NCBI GenBank assembly: GCA_023055355.1
Contig: JALJCS010000010.1
Location: 22,273,001 to 22,337,000 of the forward strand
DNA length: 64,000 nucleotides
From: Agelaius tricolor
Lineage: Eukaryota > Chordata > Aves > Passeriformes > Icteridae
Direction of reading: 5' to 3'
Shown here in pieces: positions 23,000 through 35,600 of the stretch (position 1 is the stretch's first letter; each line of letters starts with the position of its first letter). A program made the position numbers and the translations under genes. The notes beneath the pieces are model-generated. The model saw nothing but the letters and a program-made list of their open reading frames with translations. It had not been told where the DNA came from and ran no database searches.

Positions 23000-25900
23000 C
23001 AAGGTCTTATTTTTTCCAGCTATTTCTTATGGGAAATTATCTTGAAAAATATTATTATTAAAAGGAGACAAAAAAGTACCAAATAATGGGGCAAGACAAA
23101 AATGCAAATAATACATACAAATTATTTTTCAAGGAAAGGTAAAAACCAGACAGGCTAAGGTGAGAAAAAGGGTTATGAGAGTCAATTAAAAAAACTAATT
23201 ACTAGCAAAAAGTATGACAATTTCTTTAATTTCTGGATGTGAGTTCTCTTGTATAAACTTGGTATTTAGAAGAACCCAAAACTGTTTCCTATGGCACTGG
23301 AAAGTGTATTTTTCAGGAGTAGAATTTAGCAGACTCCAACTGTTTGTTACTCTCCCCTGATTTAAGATCAGAAGAAGATACCACCAACTCAAAAATGCAA
23401 GACTACATAGGAAGCAAACTAAAATGTTATCTGGTGATAAAACACCACCTGATCTGCAAAAATACCAAAATCAGAGTTCTCCCCACCTCCTCTCCCCTCT
23501 CACTGTTTTAATCATTTTCACTTTCCATCCCTCAAAACTCCTTGCTCTAAACCAATAATCTATTTCTACTCCCCAGAATTAAAATTTTGCAGGTGCTTCT
23601 GTGCTTTCTTGAAGTCATAATGAACATTTGATATCTAGGACTATTTCTGCAGTTAATAACAATATGTGATATGCTATAAGAACTTTCATATCCATCTTAC
23701 TTGGGTAGAAGACAAAGCAAGCTCAGGGGAAAGAAATCTTAATGTAGTAATATCTTGGGTAGTGGCAGAGTAAAGCAGTGAAAAATACCAGCACAGCTAA
23801 TGCCTCTTTGTGCAATTATTCCCACTTTCATAAGTTTGCCCCAGTGTGAAAGTTTCCTGCTTTAAAATGGGCTGGTAAAGATAATCCATTAATTCAACAG
23901 CACTGGAAAGTTAACATTTTTTCCCTTCATTAGCAAGTTCAAAATTGCATTTTATTTCCATTTTGATGAGATTTTTATGAGTTAGAAGAGAAGAAGTTGA
24001 ACCCCAGGAGCTTAATGGACCTAGAAAGATCGCAGATACAGGATTGAATTCAATGAACTATGAGGAGTTTAGTAAATTAATTAAATTTAAGAAAATAATG
24101 ATTTTTTTTTGTCTGCTGGATTAAAAATGCTAAAATGCAATGAAAAGTTAATTTATTGCTAAAACTTTCCCCACTAAATTTATTTTGCATTGATATTAAA
24201 TAACTTCAAAGCTTAAAAAGCAGAGGAGAAAGGGGGGAGAAGACTTATAGAAAAATAATTATTACATTATTTTCTGATTCCCTATTGTATCCTATAATCA
24301 CTTCAGTCTGAGGGCTGTCCTTCAGAGCTGTGAACAGCATTCTCTGGGGTGTTGGCAGCATTTCCCAGACCCGCATGTTCCCTGTAGCCCTTTTTTTACT
24401 TGGGTTTTCTTGCGGAAACAGCTCAACTGTTGAGAAGTGGCTGTGTTCTCATGGAACACTCATAGCCCAGTATGTTCACATGTGTCTGTGATGCAAAACC
24501 CTGAAGCAGCTCACAGACCTACAAGACCTTCTAGGGTCAGGCACTGTGGTTTCCCTTTTCAGGTGAAAAGGCAGGAGGGTTTAATTTGCCCGTGAAGCTC
24601 TCTGTGTCCCACTGTAGGCTGGCTTGTAACATCTGGTGCAAGTTTCTTCTTCTCTGCTTGGTTCCACCCAGTGTCAGCCCTCTGCAGCATTTCTTACACC
24701 ATATTGCAGAAAATTAGAAAAATCCAATCTTAAGGGCTGCCTTCCTGCATTTTTTGGAGATAGAAACAAAAAGAAGGCAGCTCCCCCAAATAAACATTGA
24801 ACTGCAGAGTGAAGTTTATTGTCTACACTGCTCGACCCATGCAAATGCGTGAACCAAACAGATCAGTGAACCTATAGGGTCAAGAGCCACTTTAATTCTC
24901 AGAAGCTCAGTACTTTTCTTTCTATTTTCCCTTTTCACACACAATGTCAGACATTACAGAGCCAGCTTTTCCCATGTCAGGTGCCTGCGCTGTAATAAAG
25001 CAAGGAACACAGATAATTCCAGCAATTCGTGGGAGGTGTGTTAGTGGCACTGTGGAAAAAGATACTAGAAACCCTGACAGAAAGAAAAGTAAAAAATGTA
25101 ATTTTGAAAAAGTAGTATTTTCCCTTTCTTCCTCAAGGGAATCCTGTTGCAATGAGTGACATTCCAGAAGTCTATCATTATTGATGATATGACAGATGCA
25201 GGTGCAGTCATTGGAGGAATATGATTTTATTCTGCATTCAAAAACAATGCATAAATTTTCTCTAAAATATCAATTGGCTTTGTCCTGTGATTAATGACCT
25301 GCCACTCAACAGCAGCTAACCAATCTCCAAGGCATGGCATCCAACAGAAAATTAATCAGTTGCTGAGAATGGGTGTGACCAAAACCAGAGAAGAAACCTC
25401 CTAAGAGCTATCAGCAGAGTTATGAGTTGAAATCAATTGTATGTTATGTTCAACTCTTATTGACAGTGTGCACTCAGCATTGCTCTTCAGTGGAGTTCAG
25501 CTAGGGAAATGGGCTCCAAGGTCATTTGGTGTTGATGAAACCCTACAGAAACAACCTAGAAGTTACAGTATTTTTCCATGAATACCAGATACCGCTGGAG
25601 TCACAATGCTCAAGGGCTGTGAATTCACATGCCATGAGCTGCTGCCTGCTGCTGGTGTTCCCAGGCTTCTTGAGTAGAAAAAAAATTAGTTTAAAGTGTG
25701 TGCAAGAGATATGGAAGAAGATTACAGTTCACATAAAATAAATACTGCAAGATGTAAGGGGCTGATAATGCATTAGGAAAGGGGCATCCTTTGAGTTCAT
25801 TGGATGTGGGATCCAGGATATCCGGATCTCTTTGTGCATTGCTGGCAATTGATGCACCACATCAAACTTAGCTCCTGCCATTCTGCTGGAGCAGTGAATA

Positions 25901-27873
25901 CAGATTTGAGTTTGCCTGTGGTTCAAAGCATCTGAGAGGAGTTTCAGTCAGCAGGGCTCTGTAGCATCTCTCTATCTCTCTGATGCAAAAAAACCTCAAC
26001 ACCTCCAGAAGCAGCACCTTTTCAAGGCTTATCAAACAATTAAAGTTCAGAATATAATGTTTCCATGGAGGTGCTGGGAACCATGAACTATTCTCCAAAA
26101 GAGCATATTAAAAGAAGTTTTCTAATATCTGATATTGAATCAGTACTTTAGTTGCTGCAAAGAGCTTTGAAGCACTGTGTGGCAATTTAGAGAGTGATTC
26201 TGGACTCAGTTTATGAATTCTCTTTTATAGTGGGAACTGTAAGGGAATGTGAGCATTCAGGTTTTTTTTTCCTTTTTTTTCCTTTCATTTACCTTCCAAT
26301 TGAGCCAAAACTAGAGGAGACTTTTACCTTGGTAGAGCAGGGCTGGCAGTGAGGATAGCTACTTTTGATACCTATCCTTAAAATGAAGCCCTCTTGAAAA
26401 CAAAATACCTCAGCTCAAGAGGAGCCATTCTTTCAAGACTACATTGTTGGGGGATGAAGAAGAAACTAAACAATGAATTAGATACTGAGAGATTTTAACT
26501 CCTTGCTAAGGTAGGGCTTGTCAGGGAATTCTGTGGCTGTAGGGATTGGAGGTTAGAAGTGCTCTCTGACCAGCCATGCCTGAGGAGATTTGAGCAGAGA
26601 AGATCAGATGAAAGAACAGTCATATACCTCTGTTCAGAATGGAGCATGTTCCTTCATCCTTTGGATCTAACATAAAATTCAGAATATGATCATGGCAAAT
26701 GCATAAAAACACATATTCCATCAAGAACCCTGTTTCCCTGTACTGGTGGAAGCAAAGGGGTCTGGAGGTGCCCATATTCTTGCATTAATGCATGTGATTC
26801 AAACAGACCAACTCAGAGGCTGTGTGAATTCAGTCTTGAAAAGGGTGGTTTCTCATGTTTGGGGAATCAAACTCAGCCATCAGGTCCCTTGTAAACAAAG
26901 GACTAACAAGATCCTAAGCACATTAGTCCTGCTAATATCTGCTCCTGCAAAGGAGGTTTGAAGGCATCCCACAGAATGAACTGGAGTGCTCCTTTTCTAC
27001 TGTAATGCTGGCTTGGCCTCCTCAGTCTTTGCAGATTTAGCAGGTCTATCTGCCTGGTGTGTAAGAACTCCCAAAGGGGATTCCCTCAGCTCTCTTGTAT
27101 CACCACAAGACATTTTATTCTAATCAGCAAATAGCCACATGATAAACTGCATTCATCCCAATTCGCATTTAACTCAAAAATGGGCTGGGGTATGCACTTC
27201 ACATATCACCTTAATTTACCCTCTCTTGCCCTCTGAACATTAACTAGCAATTGTACTATACTTCAGTTATGGAGGCTGTGGTCTGCTTCTTGCTCTGCTT
27301 TTATTTTCCAGGGGAAGAATAGGAAAGCAAGTTTTTTGAAGCCATTTATTAATTTTCTAGTTTACCTTCCTGTAAAGTGAGAAGTAATGGATAGAAGCTC
27401 CACTGTGCTGTTAACACACAGATGCTGAGAATAAAATGGGATGGATAAAGCTTTAATGGAGTCCTGAAAGCATCTGTAACTATTTGTGGCTTAGAATTAT
27501 ACCTGCAGATTAGGCAGATCTCTTGGAATATGTTACAGCACCTACCATTACCCCTAGCACTTACCAGCAAGCAAGATTTCATAGTGAAGAAACAAGTGTG
27601 TCTCCTTGGAATCACTTGGAGTCTGAGGAGTCTGTGACCACTGGGATTTGGTTTAAAGTCTTCAGGTAGAGAAAGCAATGGGCCTGGCATCCTCTTGTGC
27701 CAGTGGCCCTTGGGATGACAGGAGAAACACAGAGGTCTCTGTAACATTCCAAATCACCGAAGACATGAACAGTAGGGACTGGTTATAGCCAGAGCTTGAG
27801 AGCTTGCTCTTATTTTCTTATTATGGGTTTTCATTGGGTTATTCACTCACAAATGGACAGCTGCCATGCCCCT
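23000..27873. other. Non-coding AT-rich unique sequence
   Basis: No gene is recognised. The segment 23880-24300 is very AT-rich. A polypyrimidine tract with two T9 runs lies at 26262-26287. Frames are short and carry no domains. No transposon ends or CR1 words were seen. Confidence 0.5.
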
Positions 27874-27944
27874 CATTTGTCTTGTGAGTCCTTCTCCTTC
27901 CCAGCTGCCCCTGCTGGGAAGGAGAGGGACTCACAGGACAAATG
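27874..27944 (+). ncRNA. Long near-perfect hairpin (possible small-RNA precursor)
   Basis: The left arm 27874-27905 and right arm 27913-27944 are 32 nt each and pair along their whole length around the 7-nt loop tgcccct. Thirty pairs are Watson-Crick. The other two (27882 with 27936, 27892 with 27926) are T opposite G, which form G-U wobbles in plus-strand RNA but A-C mismatches in minus-strand RNA. The arms begin catttgtc and end ttcccagc, mirrored by gctgggaa and gacaaatg. No pairing continues beyond the arms. Stem length fits a microRNA or hairpin-siRNA precursor, but I recognise no known miRNA. A recent inverted duplication or small palindromic element are alternatives. The structure is certain; its expression is unknown. 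Confidence 0.45.
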
Positions 27945-28330
27945 CTCTGTGTGTGCTGGTGGTTCCCATGCCTGAGGTCTGTCCTGGGACAGAGCAGAGG
28001 GTGTTTGGCTCAGAGAGACCCTTGTGACAGGAAGCCAGGTGTGGGTCAGAAGGGCTGTAACTGCCCCCCAGGCTCCCCTCCCTATCCTACAGCAGTGGCA
28101 CTGCTGTCCAGATCTTTTGGTGAATGCAGTAGCCATTGCTGGGGTGGGAGCCCACTGTGCAGAGGTACCTCAGCAGCACAAGTCTGCCCCTCTGTCCATC
28201 CTCTCTGTGTGCCTGCAGCCCCATGGCTGTGTCAGGGAACAGCAGAGCACTGGAAACTCAGTGTGCTGGGGCTGGAGGGCCCTGCCTGTCCTTGGGCAGT
28301 GAGGAACTAGGCCCTGAGGAGAGGGAAATG
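27945..28330. other. GC-rich, CpG-poor block
   Basis: From the hairpin to about 28330 the sequence is clearly richer in G and C than its surroundings but has almost no CpG, so it is not a CpG island. It contains a second small inverted repeat, tctgtcc at 27978-27984 against ggacaga at 27987-27993. Overlapping frames in all three plus-strand phases reach 122 codons, as expected when stop codons become rare in GC-rich DNA. No protein family is recognised. It may be an old mobile element or a locally gene-converted patch. Confidence 0.4.
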
Positions 28331-29179
28331 AGCTGTAAACTTACATGCAGCACACTCACGGCTGCTCTTTATATTCCATACCCCAGTGCTTTATCCAAAG
28401 TAATTTAAATGTCTTAAGCTCTGATGCCCCCATCACTTTTCCTGGCACGATATTTTGCAGGCTAACTCATCTCACCATTTGCATTTTTCCACATGAAATT
28501 AAGGAGATATTTTCCCTCCCTTTCAATCCCTTAGTTTCACTGAACACTTTGCTATGTACTCTGCTTTCCTTCTAATGCCTCCTGCCTCTCACTCTGGCTC
28601 CTCTCCTGCTCCTTTGTGTCTCCCAAACAAGACATGGCACACAGAGAGTTCAAAATGCTGAAGCAAAGGCAGGATGGGTTACTTATGTCTCAGTGACATA
28701 CAAATGGCTAGGACACAAATCTGAAATAGAAGGCCACAAACTGCTCAAACAGCTACTAGCTTCCTGCATCCCACTATTCACTTCCCTGTTCCTTACCACC
28801 TTGGTAATCCATAAAGCATTTCAGAAGGGAATTGAGGACCCCTTTCATGCCATTTATCACTTTGTTTAGGGCCAAGCACTTCTCTTCTTTTTTTTTGTCT
28901 AGAAAGATACCCTAGACATCACCATTTTTGTGCACATAATAAATGCTTTTTGAGTCTGATTCAATCATTAGAGAAGTTACTGTTTACATAGCATTTGAAT
29001 GAGTATTTTAAAACAAAAATTTACATAGAAAGTATGTCCAGGTAGTTTTGGCATGCAGGTTTTTAAAAGACTAAAGGAAACAATCAAGCATTTCCTAGAA
29101 ATTATGGAAATTTGTTGGGCAACAGGGATTATTGATTTCAATACTTTTGTATAAAAATGAGAAAGTCCTATAGGTAATG
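28331..29179. other. Non-coding unique sequence
   Basis: No gene, RNA or repeat family is recognised. Confidence 0.5.
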
Positions 29180-29470
29180 CCTGACAACCAAAGGGTTAGT
29201 ATTGTGTACAAACTGTAATGATACCCAAATGTTTGGTTTTTTTATTAGGATCCCCTGAAACAGAGATTGCAGCGGGTTTAGGACTATGAACATTTTAGGT
29301 GTGCTATAACCTATGGGTTTAATAACAATAAGTCGTTTTCTCTGGCTGATTTAAAACCTACTTGTCCCATAAATGTGTGGTGGATGGTTTTAATTAACAC
29401 CTCAACAAAAGCAATTTTTCAGGGGGGGCATTGAAGCGTGGGTTGCATTTAAAATTGTATCTGGCAAAAG
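29180..29470. other. Conserved-looking non-coding block
   Basis: The stretch mixes AT-rich homeodomain words (gttttaattaacacctc, gggtttaataacaataag) with preserved CpG sites at gcagcggg, aagtcgtttt and gaagcgtggg, unlike its CpG-depleted surroundings. It has no long frame. This texture is typical of deeply conserved vertebrate enhancers, but I have no alignment to prove conservation. Confidence 0.3.
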
Positions 29471-32400
29471 GAAATCTATTTTATACTTGTTCTTCCCCTA
29501 GAACATAATTTGTCACTGGAACTCATTGACACTAGAAATTGCCCATGAGAAGAATTTGATAGGAAGAACAGTTGTATTTTGACAACTTATAGACCCTTCA
29601 TTGCACATTTATAAGGTGGGAAAAGAAAGTTGGGATATCAGTCCTTGTGCTTTAGGGCATAACACCTCCCATTAACAAAGGCTTGGCCAGAAGTTGCCCC
29701 TATATTCCAGTTTAAATGTGTAGGGCTCCGAGAAACTTCCTTTGAAGCTGCCAGTGTTTTGGAGATAGGAACAAATGTGCCGAGGAGCCCTACTCTGAAC
29801 TAAACATCCATTTGCTCTTGGTGGAATCTCCATTCCCTCTGGGGAAAATATACAGAAAGAAATCAAGGCTTTAGTGGTGCTCCATATGGTGCAGTCTAGC
29901 CTAACCTATGGCCAGGGCTGTGGCATCTGTTGGACATGTTCATCCTGCTGAGAGACACAGTCCTGGGGAATGGGTTTGAATTAAATGACTGGCCTCTGAA
30001 ATGACTCAAGGAAAGCATGTCCCATGTGGAGGCCTGGAAAAAACACATCTGACATGAGTTTCTTGCTAAGCTCAAGCAGCAGATGAAAGATTTCTTCTGA
30101 TATAGTTTTGTGTCCCCTGCTCCAAAATAGTTATAAACCTTTTCTTTACATGTCATTGTGAAAGAGTGCCTCAGAACATGACCAGTTTTTAGAGCTTCCA
30201 CATGTACTTTATTGTTTTATTTTTTTTCTTGGCATTTTGCTTTTTTCTTTTTTCTTATGACCAATATTGTTCTGTATCAGAAATAGCTCTTCTTTTGCAG
30301 TCTTAGTTTTCTGAAAGAATCTGTAATGAGCAAGTATTTTTTACTTGGTCTTCATATTGTTTGGTCAAACAAGCCACATTTGTTTAGTCAAACAAATTTC
30401 ACAAAAGATGTGGACATCATTGTTCTAACCATCTCAGAAACCTGTGTTTTAGATGTGCTTTTGTATCATTCTTTTAACATGCTCAGGGGACATAGTGACC
30501 CTTCTATTTCAGTCATCTCCCTATAGTCATTGACTATTAAAATTCAGCTCAAACTCGATCATATTTGGAAATCATAAGGGAAAGGGATCTAATTACTACA
30601 CAATGAGAAACCTCTTGTTAAACACCTTGTTTTGACTGCTAGACCCCCTTGGGGTGCCAAGTGAAGCCATGCATGTCAGGCTGAAGAGAGATGTGGGGAA
30701 GTGAAGCAAATGCAAGCCATCTGTCTGGAGAGTTTACAAAGTATTACTTGTTTTTGATAAATCAAACAAACAAAATCATCTTCAGAATCAGTGTGTTAAA
30801 AAAGAAGAAAATATGAAGGATTTTTCTCACTACAGTCTCATTAGTTAGAGGTCTGAATACATTGGGGTGCTCTACCGATACCCAGAAACGCAATACATAC
30901 AAGTGGGACGACTTCAAGAAACAAGGGAAAAGAATTTGTTCTCATTTTTGTAGATATTCTATTTCTTGGGATCAGTTTTATCTATTACCTTAGTGCAGAA
31001 AACAGCATAATTTAGGCAAGATAAGGCAATTTGAGTGAGTAGAGAAAATGCTGAAGAAAACCTGCAGTCTTTAAAGTCCATTTGAAATATGCGGCAGCCT
31101 AGAACAGGATGTAGAGCAAAGGGCAGCAGATGGATGGGTACATGTTCAGGTTAATATCTGCAAATGCAAATTGAACAGGAAACTCTAATTACATGTAAAA
31201 ACAGCAACAAGGGAGTCCATTGATCTGAAATCAGAATTTCTGTCTTTGTCTTTTAACTTGCTTTTTGCCAGCTTCCCATCGTGGAACAGTTCAATTTTAC
31301 TCTTGCACTCGGGAGGGTTCAGTTCAGTTCATGTCTGTCTGGCTCTCAGTTCTGTGGTTTGGTCAATTTACCTTTTATTTTCTTGTTATGGAGATAATAT
31401 CAGCACTTCCTCTGTCTTTTCCATTTAGATGGCAATTCTTTTGGTACATTTTGAATCTTATTATTTCTCGGCTTAAAACTGGGCATAAGGAGAGTCTGAA
31501 TTTGGTTAGTGCATACATTTTCTCCTTTATTGGTTTCTTACACAAGTACTGCATTGAAACTTCCTAAAAACTTTTGTCATCTCTTTCTGCTAAAAAACAC
31601 AGCAATTATCACATTGTTTTTATAGTAACTTAATGCAACTTAACACTTGCTAGTGAAACTAAAGCTTCCTTTTTCTGTGTTTCTGTATATCTCCATTTAG
31701 GATTTGCATCCTTTAAATTACAGTTATATCACGCCAAGAAATACTGATTTCTCATCTGGAATAATCAGACCCATTTACTTTATACAGTGTTTCACCCTTG
31801 AACAAAGTGGAAAGTAGATGTAAATGTGTCAAAATCAAAAAGGGGCTGTTGTTTCAAGGCACATCCATTGTGAAGGTAGAAGCTGGGAAAACTCTTCAGT
31901 GGAAAATGCTGATGGTATGTATACAGGAATGTACAGGATATACATGTCTCAACTTGCAAAAATAATACAACTCTGCAGGAGTTGTATTGACCACCAGCCA
32001 TCAAGACCATGGGTTTATGAGCCATATCTCCATTTTATTCTGGCCTGAACTTGTATCCAATTGCAAGTTGTTGTTTTCAGGCATTGCCAACAGAGAACAT
32101 TGTGGGTATATATTGTATGTGCATGTCAATAAAACCTATTTAGAATATGGTTTCATTTCCTTACTGCCACCTACTAGGAAATAACTACCAGGTATGAAGT
32201 TTAACAGCTGTCCCCATGATCAGAAAGTGATTTTCATAAGGTTTTGAAGAAACACACAGAGAAAACATTGATTCATATTCAGCCTCATAGCGAGCATACA
32301 GGGAGCCTAGATTGATAAGGACCTAAGACTGGTAAATCATAATGTAAATAAAAGCACTATTTTTCATGCAGTTTATTTACAATGGCTTTAGTATGCTACA

Positions 32401-32662
32401 TTTCCAGGGAAATATATGTTCTTGTCAGGAAACTTCAGGGGAAGTAAATGAGTTTGAATCACATGAATAGGTTTAAATGCCATGGCTGAAATTTAGTAAA
32501 CTATTTTGCACTATCTCTTCTTCTTCATTAAAAGTGGAACATTTTTCTCTGCCTCTTAACGTACTTAATAATAAGACTGGATTACCCTGTGGGACGCTGG
32601 GTAGGAGCAGCATCCTTTAGCTTTTCTGAAAAATCTCGCACTTTAGCATTAATTCCTCATCA
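29471..32662. other. Non-coding unique sequence
   Basis: No gene or transposon is recognised. At 32165-32178 tgccacctactagg differs by one base from the reverse-strand CTCF core word. This is too short to call. Short plus-strand frames at 31246-31567 have no domains. Confidence 0.5.
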
Positions 32663-32687
32663 TGAGTCAGAATCTGAGTCTGAATCA
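32663..32687. repeat. Imperfect hexamer repeat with embedded AP-1 word
   Basis: Four units of the form ga(g/a)tc(a/t) in period 6 occupy 32664-32687, read as Glu-Ser repeats in one frame. The left edge, tgagtca at 32663-32669, is the consensus AP-1 (FOS/JUN) binding word, and related tgaatca words follow. It may be a small cluster of AP-1-like sites or only a microsatellite remnant. Confidence 0.5.
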
Positions 32688-35600
32688 ATATATAATGGAG
32701 TCTGGATCCATGAATATTCTTGCTGGTTTCTATTTATCTGTGTATCACATAGTTTGGGACCCAACTATCAATGCAGGATCTGAGCAATTTCCACAGCAAA
32801 GAATTTAAAACTTTGAATATACATGCTGCATATGAAGTCTCCAACTTTCTCTCAGCTTGGGGTGTCTAAATTTTGCATTTGGGAGAAATATATCATCTAG
32901 AATTTGGGAATGGCAAAAGACATATACTTTATGATCCAAAGAGATGAGTATTAGGGTTTCAGAGGGATAGTGTGCTTACACATTCCTGGTTTCTAGTGTC
33001 ACACAGAAGTGACAGCGTTATAGGATGGTGTGGAAGACTTGACTATAAATGCATTTCTGGCTTTTCATGGCAGTTTAGACATGTGCAACTGGATGCAACC
33101 TGCAGAAGTCACCACATTCTTCTGGCTGCAAGAAAGTAAAATAAATTATACAGGTCATAATCTGAAAGGTATTTATGTAAGTTAATAAATGCTTCTTAAG
33201 AACAAAATCTCACAATTTTCCTAAAGAAAAGTAAAGACCCTCCCTAATGTCCACAACAAAGGTTCTTTTCTGATTTTGGAAACATTTCCTGAATTTTGAT
33301 GTAACAAAATTCTCTCACTTGGCTTTTAATTTCACACATGAGATTTTGGAATTAGGATCCCATGAGCTACCAGACTCTGAGAACCAAAGGACATTGACCA
33401 GTTTCAGAACCTGTAGTCCAAATTTTTTCTTTTTTTTTTTTCTTTCAATTTCTTTTTATTATTTTTCAGTTGTACTGCATATTTATGTTTCAAGTTGTCA
33501 AAATCTACACTCAGCATTGGAGTTCTGTGATACAAGGTGATTAAAAAATATAGCAAGGAGATGTCCATAGGAGAAACCTCTCTATGTCTTAAGAGAACAG
33601 ATAGCAGTGGGAACTGAGGTGAAATGAATAAGGCAATGCTTTGTCCAGTTTAGGCAAATTTGAACTTTTTTGTTTTTTGAGGATTCAAATTAGAAAAGAG
33701 TTACAAATAAAGGCAGGGGTGAGGGAAGCTAAGAACAGTATGGTGTTTTAGATTTTAGATCAGGAAAACTTGTCATGTCCTTACCAACTATATGGATCAG
33801 CTGAATGTAGTAAATTTGAAAATCTTTATTCTGTGATAAAACCTTTCTACCTGTGCAGGAATGGTTCTCATACTCCTTGCCACATGATTATCTCAGATTC
33901 ACTAAAGACCTGGAGCTCGTAATGAGATAAAGAAACCAAATCAGATGTGAAGCATTCTTAATTCGTTGTGAAGACATATTGTGCATGTACCAGACAATTC
34001 ATGATTACCAATTAACTTTATGTGGAAGGTACTAGGATTTTATGAAGATCAATGACATAATAAAATCTGTACTGTAACTTAGGATGGGTGGATGGTTTCT
34101 GAGCCTTGAATAGACTCGAGTGATAACCGAGCCTGACTAGCTGTACAATTACTCACCAAACATTGTCACCTACAATTTTCAGCAAGGAATCATTGTGGAC
34201 TCAGTGATATGAAAATTTTCCTTTAACTGATAATACTTACACAGTCTGTTTCATTTTCCAGGCTGTTTTATTTTCCTAAAACTTGAAGGCAGCACAGGCA
34301 GGGTGCTTCTTGACACTTAAGGGAGATGGAAGAGGGACATTGAGAGAGAGAGAGAGAAATGGACCAAAGTCAGGGAGAGCAAAGAAAAAATGAAGGGTGC
34401 AAATAAAAATAGAGGTGCAATGATATTCCTTTTGTTTACTTTTGGAAACACTGAATACCTTTCTCAAATTGTGTTTAAATAGTCCAAGAAGGAAAAAATT
34501 CTTTGGAAACAGGACATTGACCAACAGAGATGTACGACACCCCCATCCAATGTGGCTACATTAAGTCTTTTTCCCTAGGAGATTTTCCTAATAAGAAAGA
34601 TCCTAAAGGTAAATACAAAAAGAGATGTTTCTGAATTATCACCATTCTTAGTAGCCAATAGATTCACCATTCTTTGAAGCTGCAGCAGTATTTGTTACAT
34701 ATTCAGACTTTCTCCCAGATGAATCCTTCTCTATGAGAGTCAGCTTCCTCCTATAGATTAATAAATATTTCACTACACAAGAATCTGAGAAATGTGTATA
34801 TATTCATTAGCCAGAGCTCAAAAAAGAGACAGCATTTTCAGGTGAGTGATCAGAAGGACCAGGAGGTAATATCTATCTGCACCACTAGTCCCTCTCTGCC
34901 TTAGTTGAAAGGCATCGTCCTCAGTTGCAAATGATAAAAGTTAATGACTTTTTCTATTGGCTCTAGGGTGAAGCAGATACTAGAGAGTTCCAGTAATCTT
35001 TCATAGAGTGATAATTTCTCAGCACCGTGCAGGAATTAAGGCAGGTTGAAACCAACCTTTCTTTAGATGATCAAAAGCGTGGACAGGTAGGGTGGTGTAA
35101 GCCAAGGCCAGCTTAGCTTTGATCCCATTTTAGCTGATACTTCACAAAGGATTGTGAAGTCCCTGCTGAGACTTCCAAATGTCCCTCCTTCCAAATAAAA
35201 CTCCTATATTACAAGACCAGCTGAAAATGAGGCTCTCTTCTTTGAGAAAGGAGAGTGAAGGGACACACTTGAGGAAGGTGATGTAGGGAAGTGAAAAGAA
35301 AAATGGTCTTTGGCACATGGTAAGAACTTTTTATTCCGATTTATATAAGTCTAGTTATAATGAGGTGTTGGCTTATGCCTGAGATATCTTGGTTATTCCA
35401 AAACAAAAAAGCAACCAAAGTTAGTCAAGAAAAAAAAAATTACTATTTCAAATGCTCACAATAAAGCTGTTAAAGCTACCTAACTCTTTGCTTCAAGATA
35501 CACTAATGTAATTTCCAGTGCAAATTATAAACATATAGGTTCTTTACATAGTTTTCAAAATTACAAAAATTGATGTATAAAAGTGAGAAATAAATAGAAA

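Noticed and set aside
32165..32178. CTCF-like word tgccacctactagg
   Set aside because: It has one core mismatch and no supporting context. Single words of this length are common by chance.
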